Source of the DNA: Streptomyces aurantiacus
Lineage (GTDB): Bacteria; Actinomycetota; Actinomycetes; Streptomycetales; Streptomycetaceae
DNA: 64,000 nucleotides
NCBI RefSeq assembly: GCF_027107535.1
Contig: NZ_CP114283.1
Span: 8,680,001 to 8,744,000, forward strand
Direction: 5' to 3'
Part shown: one piece after another, positions 20,451 through 29,614 of the stretch
Layout: each line of letters opens with the position of its first letter
How positions within the stretch are numbered: the first letter of the stretch is position 1
Program-made: the position numbers and the translations under genes
The notes under the pieces: model-generated
What the model saw: the letters and a program-made list of their open reading frames with translations, nothing else
The model's database searches: none
What the model was told of the DNA's origin: nothing

Positions 20451-21062
20451 CTAGCGGACCAGGCCCCATCGGAACCCGAGCGCCACCGCGTGCGCGCGGT
20501 CCGAGGCGCCGAGTTTCTTGAAGAGCCGCCGGGCGTGCGTCTTGACGGTGTCCTCGGAGAGGAACAGCTCACGGCCGATCTCCGCGTTCGACCGTCCGTG
20601 GCTCATGCCCTCCAGGACCTGGATCTCACGCGCGGTGAGCGTTGGCGCCGCGCCCATCTCGGCCGACCTCAGTCTGCGCGGGGCGAGCCGCCAGGTCGGG
20701 TCGGCGAGGGCCTGGGTGACGGTGGCACGCAGCTCCGCGCGGGAGGCGTCCTTGTGGAGATAGCCGCGGGCACCGGCGGCGACCGCGAGTGCGACACCGT
20801 CCAGGTCCTCGGCAACGGTGAGCATGATGATGCGCGCACCGGGGTCGGCGGACAGCAGCCGCCGGACCGTCTCCACGCCGCCCAGACCGGGCATGCGTAC
20901 GTCCATCAGAATCAGGTCCGAACGGTCGGCACCCCAGCGGCGGAGGACTTCCTCGCCGTTGGCCGCCGTGGTCACGCGCTCTACGCCGGGCACGGTCGCC
21001 ACCGCGCGGCGGAGCGCCTCTCGGGCAAGCGGGGAGTCGTCGCAGACGAGGACGGATGTCAT
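20451..21062 (-). CDS. bldM: BldM, orphan response regulator of development
   Basis: BldM is an atypical NarL/FixJ-family response regulator needed for aerial hyphae and, as a heterodimer with WhiI, for sporulation genes. The 203-aa sequence fits: receiver domain with D8/D9, D54 (ILMDVRMPG) and K104 (GYLHKD), then a LuxR-type HTH (about 135-200, LTAREIQVLEGMSHGRSNAEI). I recognise it as very close to the S. coelicolor protein. ATG at 21062 has GGAGG 5 nt upstream. No histidine kinase is adjacent, in line with phosphorylation-independent function of BldM in the literature. An exact sigma(BldN)-type promoter lies upstream, and whiD is divergent. Confidence 0.97.
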   Translation of the reverse strand: MTSVLVCDDSPLAREALRRAVATVPGVERVTTAANGEEVLRRWGADRSDLILMDVRMPGLGGVETVRRLLSADPGARIIMLTVAEDLDGVALAVAAGARGYLHKDASRAELRATVTQALADPTWRLAPRRLRSAEMGAAPTLTAREIQVLEGMSHGRSNAEIGRELFLSEDTVKTHARRLFKKLGASDRAHAVALGFRWGLVR

Positions 21063-21442
21063 GGCCGTCCTCCGCAGCTGATGCGCGTCACCTTGAGCCT
21101 CCAGGCTGGTACGAAATCGTCACCTGTGCGGTCGACCGCCTCGGACGTTTGCCCGAGCGCTTGTTCTTTCAACCGCCTCGCACTCTCAACGACGGTCACT
21201 CGAAAGAGTTACGGGGCCGCGAGCCACGTTCGGCACTCTACGTGAGGGGGCGGACACGGTGCAGACACCCACAACAGACCCTCAAGGTTTCATCACAAGC
21301 CATGCCCCATTTAGCCGCTTTTCTTCCCCTTTCCTGGTGTCTGAGGCTAGATTCGCAATGAGTCATATTTTCATCTCCTTAGATCGTAGATGTACGGTCA
21401 TGGGCACGTAACCGACCAAAACGGCTACAAGGGGACAACGCA
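21063..21442. other. Divergent bldM-whiD regulatory region
   Basis: These 380 bp hold no gene. Besides the bldM promoter at 21186-21213, the whiD side (about 21290-21440) is unusually A/T-rich for this genome and includes TTTAGCCGCTTTTC and GAGTCATATTTTCATC. It should contain the whiD promoters and developmental-regulator binding sites. I cannot assign individual sites with confidence. Confidence 0.6.
21186..21213 (-). promoter_or_regulatory. sigma(BldN)-type promoter of bldM
   Basis: On the minus strand CGTAAC (21213-21208) is followed by exactly 16 nt and then CGTTGA (21191-21186). CGTAAC-N16-CGTTGA is, from memory, the published form of bldMp1, the BldN-dependent bldM promoter in S. coelicolor. 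The -10 lies about 124 bp upstream of the bldM ATG. Confidence 0.9.
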
Positions 21443-21766
21443 ATGGCAGATTTCTCCCGCCTTCCCGGACCGAACGCGGATCTGTGGGACTGGCAGCTCC
21501 TCGCGGCCTGCCGCGGGGTCGACAGCTCGCTCTTCTTCCACCCGGAGGGCGAGCGCGGTGCGGCACGGAGCGCTCGTGAGAACTCGGCCAAAGAGGTCTG
21601 CATGAGGTGTCCGGTGCGAGCCGAGTGCGCGGCCCATGCCCTGGCGGTGCGCGAGCCGTACGGCGTGTGGGGCGGGCTGACCGAGGACGAGCGCGAGGAA
21701 CTCATGGGACGGGCGCGCAACCGCCTGGTCTCGGCGTCGAGCGGGGGCGACCCGTCCCACAGCTGA
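21443..21766 (+). CDS. whiD: WhiD, WhiB-like iron-sulfur regulator of sporulation
   Basis: WhiD is a WhiB-family [4Fe-4S] protein needed for spore maturation; it partners the principal sigma factor. The 107-aa sequence has the four cluster ligands Cys23, Cys53, Cys56 and Cys62 (the last three as CMRCPVRAEC), the GVWGG turn at 74-78 and a basic C-terminal tail GRARNRL for DNA contact. ATG at 21443 has AAGGGGA 8 nt upstream. The divergent neighbour bldM is the same as in S. coelicolor, where whiD is SCO4767 (from memory), and the M. tuberculosis relative WhiB3 sits in an equivalent neighbourhood. Confidence 0.96.
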   Translation: MADFSRLPGPNADLWDWQLLAACRGVDSSLFFHPEGERGAARSARENSAKEVCMRCPVRAECAAHALAVREPYGVWGGLTEDEREELMGRARNRLVSASSGGDPSHS

Positions 21767-21899
21767 AGGAACGTTCCTGCGAACAGGCACGCGCACGCGT
21801 GCGGCTATTTCTCGTCCCCCACGGCATACCCCTCGCCCCGCAGGGGCCCCGAAGACCCCGACGGAGCACGATCGCCCGCGCGCCGGATCCGTACAGCGC

Positions 21900-22796
21900 T
21901 CAGCGGGCCGCGGCCCTGGCCAGCTGGTCCAGCGTGGCCGCCACCGCGGGCACCTGGGCCAGGTCCGGCAGCGTGAGCGCGACGATCTCCCGTCGCAGCG
22001 CGGGCTCCACCGTCACTGTGCGTGCACCCTTGGGGCGTACGGACTCGATGGCCAGCTCCGGCAGGACGGCGACGCCGAGACCGGCGCCGACCAGACCGAC
22101 CACCGCCGGATAGTCGTCGGTCGCGAAGTCGATGCGTGGTGTGAAGCCCGCGCTCTCGCAGACCTCGACCAGCTGGCCCCGGCAGCGGGGGCAGCCGGCG
22201 ATCCACGGCTCGTCGGCGAGCTCGCCGATGGCCACCGATCCCGCCCGGGCCAGTCGGTGCCCTTCCGGGACCAGACCGACGAGCCGGTCCGTGAGCAGCG
22301 GGCGGACCACCAGGTCGTCCCATTCCTCGGCGCCCGCCGCGCCCTCGTACCGGAAGGCGAGCGTCACGTCGCAGTCGCCCTCGCGCAGCATCCCGACGGA
22401 GCGCGGCGGCTCGGCCTCCTCCAGGGAGACGCGTGTGCCGGGGTGCGCGGCGCGCAGGGCGGCGAGCGCGGTCGGTACGAGCGTGGAGCTTCCGCTGGGG
22501 AACGAGACCAGGCGCACCCGGCCCGCGCGCAGGCCCGCGATCGCGGCGACCTCCTCCTCCGCGGCGGTGAGGCCGGCGATGATGCCCGCGGCATGCCGGA
22601 CGAGGGCTTCACCGGCCTGGGTCAGGCGCATCTCGCGGCCCGTGCGGATCAGGAGCGGGGTGCCGACGGAGGCTTCGAGAGCCTTCATCTGCTGGCTGAC
22701 GGCGGGCTGGGTACAGCCCAGTTCGCGCCCCGCCGCCGAGAAGGAGCCGGTGGCGGCGACGGCGCGCAGGACGCGCAGATGGCGGGCCTCGATCAC
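21900..22796 (-). CDS. LysR-family transcriptional regulator
   Basis: The 298-aa protein has an N-terminal winged HTH (about 1-60: LRVLRAVAATGSFSAAGREL, then TQPAVSQQMKALE) and a periplasmic-binding-protein-like effector domain (about 90-290). The effector is unknown. GTG at 22796 is chosen because a minus-strand -10 (TATGCT, 22808-22803) lies 6 nt before it, giving a leaderless start, and because it places the HTH at the N terminus. The frame stays open to 22859 but without LysR-like sequence. It is divergent from the MOSC gene, the classical arrangement for LysR regulators and their targets. Confidence 0.88.
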   Translation of the reverse strand: MIEARHLRVLRAVAATGSFSAAGRELGCTQPAVSQQMKALEASVGTPLLIRTGREMRLTQAGEALVRHAAGIIAGLTAAEEEVAAIAGLRAGRVRLVSFPSGSSTLVPTALAALRAAHPGTRVSLEEAEPPRSVGMLREGDCDVTLAFRYEGAAGAEEWDDLVVRPLLTDRLVGLVPEGHRLARAGSVAIGELADEPWIAGCPRCRGQLVEVCESAGFTPRIDFATDDYPAVVGLVGAGLGVAVLPELAIESVRPKGARTVTVEPALRREIVALTLPDLAQVPAVAATLDQLARAAAR

Positions 22797-22802
22797 CCTT
22801 CG

Positions 22803-22808
22803 AGCATA
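22803..22808 (-). promoter_or_regulatory. -10 element of a leaderless promoter for the LysR gene
   Basis: TATGCT on the minus strand lies 6 nt before the GTG at 22796, so transcription would start at or next to the initiation codon. GAAGG directly abuts the GTG and is too close to act as a ribosome site. Confidence 0.55.
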
Positions 22809-22840
22809 AGCGATTCTTGGATGTGGCGATGAATACTGCA

Positions 22841-22869
22841 TCGACGCTTTGGCCCGCATCGCCTAGCGT
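22841..22869 (+). promoter_or_regulatory. Leaderless promoter of the MOSC gene
   Basis: TCGACG (22841-22846), a 17-bp spacer and TAGCGT (22864-22869) end 6 nt before the ATG at 22876. No Shine-Dalgarno sequence is present, so the transcript probably begins at the start codon. Confidence 0.65.
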
Positions 22870-22875
22870 GCCGTC

Positions 22876-23553
22876 ATGAAGCTTCTCTCTGTGAATCTGG
22901 GGCGGCCCAAGACCGTCGGCTACACGGACCAGGCCGAGGGCGTGACCGGGATCGACAAGCGGCCGGTGAACGGCCCGGTGCGGGTGGCGGCGCCCGGACC
23001 CAAGGGCGTCGGCGGAAGCGGTCTCGCCGGGGACGCCGTGTGCGAGCTGCGGCACCACGGCGGGAACGACCAGGCGGTCTACGCCTTCGCGCGCGAGGAC
23101 CTGGACGACTGGGAGCGCGAGCTGGGACGGCCTCTGACCAGCGGCATGTTCGGCGAGAACCTCACGACGGAGGGCATCGACGTGTCCGGCGCGAAAATCG
23201 GGGAGCGCTGGCGGGTCGGCTCCGAGGTCGTGCTCGAGGTCACGTCCGGGCGGATTCCCTGCCTCACCTTCCAGGGCCACCTGGGTGAGAAGGGGTGGGT
23301 CAGGCGGTTCACGCGGAAGGGCGCGTCCGGCGCGTATCTGCGGGTCGTCGAGCCCGGGGAGATACGGGCGGGCGATCCGGTCGAGATCGTGCACCGGCCG
23401 GACCACGAGGTGACGGCCGCCTTCCAGTTCCGCGCGGTGACGCTCGAACGGACGCTGCTGCCAAGGGTGTTGGCGGCGGGGGACGCCCTGCACCCGGAGG
23501 CGCGGGAGGTGGCGCGGAAGTACGTCGAGAAGTACGGCGGGGGCGAAAGCTGA
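22876..23553 (+). CDS. MOSC domain-containing protein (YiiM-like)
   Basis: The 225-aa protein matches the stand-alone MOSC family related to the molybdenum-cofactor sulfurase C-terminal domain. It has the N-terminal GRPKTVGYTDQAEGVTGIDK segment, AVCELRHHGGNDQAVYAFAR, the FGENLTTEGID motif and the invariant Cys in RIPCLTFQGHL. E. coli YiiM is implicated in detoxification of N-hydroxylated bases through molybdenum-cofactor handling, and a similar role is a reasonable guess. It is divergent from a LysR gene that may control it. Confidence 0.87.
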   Translation: MKLLSVNLGRPKTVGYTDQAEGVTGIDKRPVNGPVRVAAPGPKGVGGSGLAGDAVCELRHHGGNDQAVYAFAREDLDDWERELGRPLTSGMFGENLTTEGIDVSGAKIGERWRVGSEVVLEVTSGRIPCLTFQGHLGEKGWVRRFTRKGASGAYLRVVEPGEIRAGDPVEIVHRPDHEVTAAFQFRAVTLERTLLPRVLAAGDALHPEAREVARKYVEKYGGGES

Positions 23554-23740
23554 ACGGGCGGCGGTGACACCGGTGTTCCGCCTCGGCGGCGAAGCCGGTC
23601 CGGAGGCTTCCCCACTGTGCCCGCCCCGTGCCCTGCCCCGAGAGCCGGGGGCCGCGGGGCAGTTCGCGGTTGTGGGGAAGGGACAACGGACGGGTGCTCT
23701 TTCGGGTCACTCGCCGCACGGAGAGCATGGGCCAGGTCAC

Positions 23741-23746
23741 TAACCT
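23741..23746 (+). promoter_or_regulatory. Probable -10 of a leaderless SDR gene
   Basis: TAACCT lies 6 nt before the ATG at 23753 and no ribosome-binding site is visible. The matching -35 position (ACGGAG at 23718-23723) is poor, so this is tentative. Confidence 0.4.
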
Positions 23747-23752
23747 TGGGCC

Positions 23753-24526
23753 ATGACAACGGCTCTGATTACGGGATCGACCGCGGGCATCGGTGCCGCC
23801 TTCGCGCGGCGGCTGGCCTCCGACGGCCACAACCTCGTGCTGGTGGCGCGTGACACCAAGCGGCTCGGCGAGCAGGCGACGGAACTGCACGACCGGCACG
23901 GCATCGAGGCGGAGGTGCTGACCGCGGATCTGGCGACGGACGACGGCATCGAGGCGGTGGCCGCCCGCCTCTCGGACCGCAAGCACGCGGTCGACCTGCT
24001 GATCAACAACGCGGGCTTCGCCAACAAGGGCGTCTATCTGGACGTACCGATGGCGGACGAGCTGAAGATGCTCAAGGTGCACTGCGAGGCGGTGCTGCGG
24101 CTGACCTCGGCGGCGACCGATTCCATGCGGGCCCGCGGGCGCGGGGGTGTCGTCAACGTGGCGTCGGTGGCCGCGTTCCTGCCCCGCGGCACGTACGGGG
24201 CGTCCAAGGCGTGGGTCGTGCAGTTCACGCAGGGTGCGGCGAAGGACCTGGCCGGCAGTGGTGTGCGGCTGATGGCGCTGTGCCCCGGCTTCGTGCGGAC
24301 GGAGTTCCACGAGCGGGCCGGGATGGGCACGGACAACATCCCCAACTGGATGTGGCTGGACGCCGACAAGCTGGTCACGTCCGCGCTCGCCGACCTGGCG
24401 CGGGGCAGGACGCTGTCCGTTCCGGACCCGCGCTACAAGGTCATGATGGGCGTGGTGAAGGTGACCCCGCGGGGGCTGCTCGGCGGGATCAGTTCGAGGA
24501 CGGGCCGGAAGTACGGGCCGAAGTGA
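23753..24526 (+). CDS. Short-chain dehydrogenase/reductase
   Basis: The 257-aa protein is a classical SDR. The cofactor-binding TGSTAGIGAAFARRL lies at about 8-22, NNAGF at about 84-88, and the catalytic set comprises Ser in VNVASVAAFL and Tyr-x3-Lys in TYGASKAW. An Arg shortly after the Gly-rich motif (VARDTKRL) suggests NADP(H) preference. The C-terminal region (PNWMWLDADKLV, then VTPRGLLGGISSRTGRKYG) resembles the DltE/YqjQ-type SDR subgroup acting on hydrophobic or ketone substrates. Substrate cannot be told. The 199 bp before it contain G/C hairpins but no gene. Confidence 0.88.
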   Translation: MTTALITGSTAGIGAAFARRLASDGHNLVLVARDTKRLGEQATELHDRHGIEAEVLTADLATDDGIEAVAARLSDRKHAVDLLINNAGFANKGVYLDVPMADELKMLKVHCEAVLRLTSAATDSMRARGRGGVVNVASVAAFLPRGTYGASKAWVVQFTQGAAKDLAGSGVRLMALCPGFVRTEFHERAGMGTDNIPNWMWLDADKLVTSALADLARGRTLSVPDPRYKVMMGVVKVTPRGLLGGISSRTGRKYGPK

Positions 24527-24652
24527 ACCCGGCGGTGCCGTTAGGCCCTGTCCGGCGGTGGCCCCGGTGAATCCCCTTCGCCCGACAGGTGGAGGGGATT
24601 TTCACTAATATGGTCGTATTCTACCGGACCTGGGGGGTCGGAGGGCGGCGCC

Positions 24653-25360
24653 ATGACATTCGTACAGTTGATCGACTGTAAGACCAGTCGGTTCGACGAG
24701 ATGAACCGGCTGATGGACACCTGGGTCGAGCAGACCAAGGGCAAGCGGACCGCGACGCACAGTGTGATCGGCAAGGACCGCTCGGACGCGTCGCACTTCA
24801 TCGAGATCGTGGAGTTCCCGTCGTACGAGGACGCGATGCGGAACTCGAACCTTCCCGAGACGGACAGGATCTTCCGCAACATGGTGGCGCTCTGCGACGA
24901 GATGCCGACGTTCACGGATCTGGACGTGGTACGCGACGAGCGGCTCTACCGGGCCGGTGTACGCAATCTCTACGGGCTGATCTCCGGCAAGGGCGCACTG
25001 CCGTCGTGGGACGAGATCGTCGCGGAGAACTACCACGACCACGATCCGTCCAGCGAGCAGGACGTGATCGGCAGGGACGCCATGCGCCGCCAGGTGGAGA
25101 TGTGGCAGGCCGGATTCGACCTCGCGTTCACCATCGAGGACCAGATCGCCGACGGCGACCGGGTCTGTACGCGCTGGACCTGGAGCGGCACCCACAAGGG
25201 CGACTTCATGGGGATCCCGGCCACCGGCAGGCAGGTCACCATGACCGGCACGAACATCCACCGGTTCGACGAGAACGGCAGGATCGCCGAGGGCTGGTGG
25301 CAGTACGACCGGCTGGGGCTGATGGCCCAGCTCGGGGTGCTGGACCAGCTGGAGGTCTGA
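24653..25360 (+). CDS. Two-domain protein: ABM-like N terminus and SnoaL-like C terminus
   Basis: The 235-aa protein looks like a fusion of two small ferredoxin-like or cone-shaped folds. Residues 1-90 resemble dimeric alpha-beta-barrel/antibiotic-monooxygenase-like proteins (FVQLIDCKTSRFDEMN, then HFIEIVEFPSYEDAM). Residues about 100-235 match SnoaL-like ester cyclases: NYHDHDPSSEQDVIGRDAMR, then FTIEDQIADGDRVCTRWTW, FMGIPATGRQV and the final WQYDRLGLMAQLG. SnoaL relatives include polyketide cyclases and many proteins of unknown function. It stands alone, so a biosynthetic role is not implied. GGAGGG lies 7 nt before the ATG. An AT-rich stretch (24601-24625) just upstream should hold the promoter. 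Confidence 0.8.
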   Translation: MTFVQLIDCKTSRFDEMNRLMDTWVEQTKGKRTATHSVIGKDRSDASHFIEIVEFPSYEDAMRNSNLPETDRIFRNMVALCDEMPTFTDLDVVRDERLYRAGVRNLYGLISGKGALPSWDEIVAENYHDHDPSSEQDVIGRDAMRRQVEMWQAGFDLAFTIEDQIADGDRVCTRWTWSGTHKGDFMGIPATGRQVTMTGTNIHRFDENGRIAEGWWQYDRLGLMAQLGVLDQLEV

Positions 25361-25380
25361 GCGGGCGGGTCCCGGCAGCA

Positions 25381-25419
25381 CGAAGGCCCGGCACCCCGAG
25401 ACGGGGTGCCGGGCCTTCG
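25381..25419. terminator. Bidirectional terminator between SnoaL-like gene and groEL
   Basis: A perfect 18-bp stem beginning CGAAGGCCCGGCACCCCG (25381-25398) pairs with 25402-25419 around an AGA loop. It lies between converging genes. Confidence 0.9.
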
Positions 25420-25458
25420 CGGGGCGCCTGCCCGGACGTACCGCCCGGGCAGATGCTC

Positions 25459-27093
<1,635 letters not shown>

Positions 27094-27122
27094 TCAGCCC
27101 TCTCGGAAAACGTGGGTGAAAC

Positions 27123-27177
27123 GAACTGCGCCCCCGGCGCCCGGCTTCATGCTTCGCTGGGGCCAGGGGCGCAGTTC
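27123..27177 (-). other. Intercistronic hairpin between groES and groEL
   Basis: GAACTGCGCCCC (27123-27134) pairs perfectly with GGGGCGCAGTTC (27166-27177), with further G/C pairing possible inside the 31-nt loop. It could act as an RNA-processing or attenuation site that sets the groES:groEL ratio. Confidence 0.65.
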
Positions 27178-27204
27178 ACTGCAATGCTGGTAAAACCGGG
27201 TGAA

Positions 27205-27513
27205 TTACTTCTCGATGATCGCGAGCACGTCGCGAGCCGAGAGGACGAGGTACTCCTCGCCGTTGTACTTCACCTCGGTGCCGCCGTACTTGCTGTACAG
27301 CACGATGTCGCCGGTGTTCACGTCGAGCGGCAGGCGCTCGCCGTTCTCGAAGCGGCCCGGGCCCACGGCAAGGACGACGCCCTCCTGGGGCTTCTCCTTC
27401 GCCGTGTCCGGGATGACCAGGCCAGAGGCCGTGGTCTGCTCGGCATCCAGCGGCTGGACCACAATGCGGTCCTCGAGCGGCTTGATGGCAACCTTGGAGC
27501 TGGTGGTCGTCAC
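27205..27513 (-). CDS. groES: 10-kDa co-chaperonin GroES
   Basis: GroES caps the GroEL ring. The 102-aa sequence has the typical start ([21 protein letters not shown]), which includes the mobile loop that binds GroEL, and the family end [20 protein letters not shown]. It is the first gene of the groES-groEL operon; two CIRCE inverted repeats and a matching promoter lie about 100-170 bp upstream of its ATG at 27513. Confidence 0.97.
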   Translation of the reverse strand: MTTTSSKVAIKPLEDRIVVQPLDAEQTTASGLVIPDTAKEKPQEGVVLAVGPGRFENGERLPLDVNTGDIVLYSKYGGTEVKYNGEEYLVLSARDVLAIIEK

Positions 27514-27610
27514 GATCCGACCTCCCCCTTCGGAGATCTCACGGGGTTAACTGTCTGAGGTGGCGACCAGGTGGATCCGTCGTCGCGGGTGCCGGACCTG
27601 CCCGTCGCTA

Positions 27611-27637
27611 TTGGCACTCTCCTGTGGTGAGTGCCAG
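27611..27637. promoter_or_regulatory. CIRCE element 1 (HrcA operator)
   Basis: TTGGCACTC - 9 nt - GAGTGCCAG matches the CIRCE consensus TTAGCACTC-N9-GAGTGCTAA with two changes. It covers the expected transcription start of groES, so bound HrcA would block initiation. Confidence 0.9.
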
Positions 27638-27642
27638 AGCCG

Positions 27643-27672
27643 AGACTATGACTGCGATTAGCACTCGGTCAA
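27643..27672 (-). promoter_or_regulatory. groES-groEL promoter
   Basis: On the minus strand TTGACC (27672-27667), an 18-bp spacer and TAGTCT (27648-27643) form a vegetative-type promoter. The -35 hexamer sits inside the 9-nt centre of CIRCE 2 and the start site falls at CIRCE 1, so both operators overlap the promoter. Confidence 0.8.
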
Positions 27673-27684
27673 GCGGAGTGCCAG
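27658..27684. promoter_or_regulatory. CIRCE element 2 (HrcA operator)
   Basis: TTAGCACTC - 9 nt - GAGTGCCAG differs from the CIRCE consensus in one or two places. Its spacer contains the -35 hexamer of the groES promoter. Confidence 0.92.
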
Positions 27685-27776
27685 TCGACGTCGGCGGACA
27701 GGGGGTCCTCGGCGGGTCGGAACGCAGGGAGCGCACCCCTGAGAACCGTGCCATCGGCCCTTCTCCCGGCAGCCCT

Positions 27777-28550
27777 CTACAGGTAGTCCTCCAGGCGCGC
27801 CACGGTGAAGCCCGCCCTCTGGACGCGCTTCAGGATGTCGGCCGTCGTCCGTGTCAGGCTCGCCCCGCCCCGGCCCTCGGGGCAGTGGAGGATGTCGCCC
27901 GGGCGGAGCGGACCCTCGTCACGCCAGAGGACGACCGCGGCGACTCCGCAGCCGGCCGCCGCGCGCAGGGTGTCGTCGTTGTAGGCGCCGTAGGGCGGGC
28001 GGAAGAGCGTGGGGCGGATGCCGAAGCGCTGCTTGATCTTCTCCTGCTGGCCGCAGATCTCGGCCCGCTGACCCGCGTACGGGAGGCTCGGCAGGTACGG
28101 ATGGTCGAGGGTGTGGTTCTGCACGCTCGCGCCGACCGCGCGCAGCCGCCCGAAGTGCGCGTACCCCGGTCCGACGACACTGTCCGTGAGGAACACGCTG
28201 ACCGGCAGCCGTAGTTCACGCACCATGTCGACGAACCGCGGATCCTTCTCGGCGCCGTCGTCGAAGGTCAGGAAGACGACCTTGTCGCGGGTCGGGACGC
28301 GGTCCACGACGGGCGGCAGGCCGGCTTCGGCCGCGCGTGCGGCGGGCCGCCGGCCGGGCGGGCCCGGTGCCGGCGCCGGTGCGAGCGGAGCGGTCAGGCC
28401 CCAGCGCCGGTACGCGTCCGCGGCGGGCGCGTGCGTGCGCACCTTCTGCGCGGCCTTCTTGCCGAGCCTCTCGATGGGGTCGACGGACTGGGCACAGCCG
28501 GAGAGGCAGAGCACGCCGGCGAGCAGCGCCGCGGCCCCCCGCCGCCTCAC
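27777..28550 (-). CDS. Polysaccharide deacetylase-family lipoprotein (second of a pair)
   Basis: The 257-aa protein is a predicted lipoprotein: a short Arg-rich start, hydrophobic LLAGVLCLSGC with lipobox Cys19, then a NodB-type carbohydrate esterase 4 domain. Visible metal/catalytic motifs are VFLTFDDGAE (Asp pair), HTLDH (His-x3-His) and RPPYGAYN. It would remove N-acetyl groups from peptidoglycan or other envelope glycans outside the membrane. GTG at 28550 overlaps the stop of the preceding paralogue by 4 nt, and GGAGG 8 nt upstream decides this start; the upstream open frame is antisense or shadow. It is shorter than its paralogue near the C terminus, where the latter's SHFRGREHW segment is lost. 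Confidence 0.9.
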   Translation of the reverse strand: MRRRGAAALLAGVLCLSGCAQSVDPIERLGKKAAQKVRTHAPAADAYRRWGLTAPLAPAPAPGPPGRRPAARAAEAGLPPVVDRVPTRDKVVFLTFDDGAEKDPRFVDMVRELRLPVSVFLTDSVVGPGYAHFGRLRAVGASVQNHTLDHPYLPSLPYAGQRAEICGQQEKIKQRFGIRPTLFRPPYGAYNDDTLRAAAGCGVAAVVLWRDEGPLRPGDILHCPEGRGGASLTRTTADILKRVQRAGFTVARLEDYL

Positions 28551-29524
28551 AGGTAGTCCTCCAGACGTGCCACCGCGTACCCCTTGTCGGTGACCAGCTT
28601 CAGGAAGCGGCGGATCATGTCGGGCATCGTGCCCTTCCAGTGCTCCCTGCCGCGGAAGTGGCTGAGAACGATGTCTCCGGGCCGCAGGTCCCGATCCCAT
28701 TCCCGGTAGTCCCAGCGGTCGACGAAGACCTCCTCGTTCCACAGTGGGACCGCCTTGATGCCGCAGGCTCCGGCCGCGCGCAGGGTGTCCTCGTCGTAGT
28801 TGCCGAAGGGCGGGCGGAAGAGCGTCGGGCGCCTGCCGTACCGCTCTTCGATCACGTCCTGCATGCCGCAGATCTCGCGCTTCTGGGCGGCGTACGACAG
28901 GTGTGGCAGGTAGCGGTGGCGGAGCGTGTGGTTGTTCAGGACCACGCCGGTGGCCTGCATCTTCTTGAAATATCCGTAGTCGTCCTTGACCAGGTAGTCA
29001 CTGAGGAAGGCGGTGTACGGGATCTTCAGGTCGCTCGTCATGCGCAGGAACGCGGGGTCCTTCTCGGCGCCGTCGTCGATGGTGAGGAAGACGACCTTGT
29101 CCTTGGTGGGGACGGTCGTGAAGACGGGGGGCAGGCCCTCGTGGTCGCCCACCTCGAAGCCCTTGCGGGTGCTGATGCGCGGCTTCTTCGCCGGGGCGGG
29201 CGGTGCGGGCAGGGGGACCTTCGCCAGCCCCCACTTCTTCGCCGCGACGGCCCGGGCGCGCTGTGCCTGACGGAGCTCGGCGGCCTTGCGGAGCTGCTGG
29301 CCCGCGGCCGGGGCGGTGCCGGCGCCGGGCCCCGGTCCGGAGCAGCCGGCGGCCAGTGCGGTGGCTGTCAGCAGGAGGAGCGCGGTCCGCTTCGCGTGGG
29401 CCGGGCGGCCGCCCACCCGCGGGCCGGCGAAGGCTGGTCGCGCGGCGGTTCCCCCGGCCCTCCCGAGGGCGTCTCCCCTGTCCCTTTCTCCGTCGTTGCT
29501 GTCATTTTGTCGTACAAGTCGCAT
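28547..29524 (-). CDS. Polysaccharide deacetylase-family lipoprotein (first of a pair)
   Basis: The 325-aa product has a lipobox (LTATALAAGC, Cys61 from the chosen start) and a NodB domain. The metal/catalytic motifs are VFLTIDDGAE, HTLRH and RPPFGNYDEDT, and the C-terminal part reads PGDIVLSHFRGREHW. It probably deacetylates cell-wall glycan outside the membrane. The start is uncertain: ATG at 29524 gives an unusually long 40-residue stretch before the signal core, and GTG at 29416 would give a normal lipoprotein signal but has no ribosome site. The last codons overlap the next deacetylase gene, so the two are translationally coupled. Both end in the same RLEDYL. Confidence 0.87.
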   Translation of the reverse strand: MRLVRQNDSNDGERDRGDALGRAGGTAARPAFAGPRVGGRPAHAKRTALLLLTATALAAGCSGPGPGAGTAPAAGQQLRKAAELRQAQRARAVAAKKWGLAKVPLPAPPAPAKKPRISTRKGFEVGDHEGLPPVFTTVPTKDKVVFLTIDDGAEKDPAFLRMTSDLKIPYTAFLSDYLVKDDYGYFKKMQATGVVLNNHTLRHRYLPHLSYAAQKREICGMQDVIEERYGRRPTLFRPPFGNYDEDTLRAAGACGIKAVPLWNEEVFVDRWDYREWDRDLRPGDIVLSHFRGREHWKGTMPDMIRRFLKLVTDKGYAVARLEDYL

Positions 29525-29614
29525 GGAGCCGGATACTCCCAGGACAAGGCCCTCTCCCCGCCCCGACACCGCCGTCGCGCGCGTGCCGTCCACCGACTGG
29601 CCCACAATGGGGCG

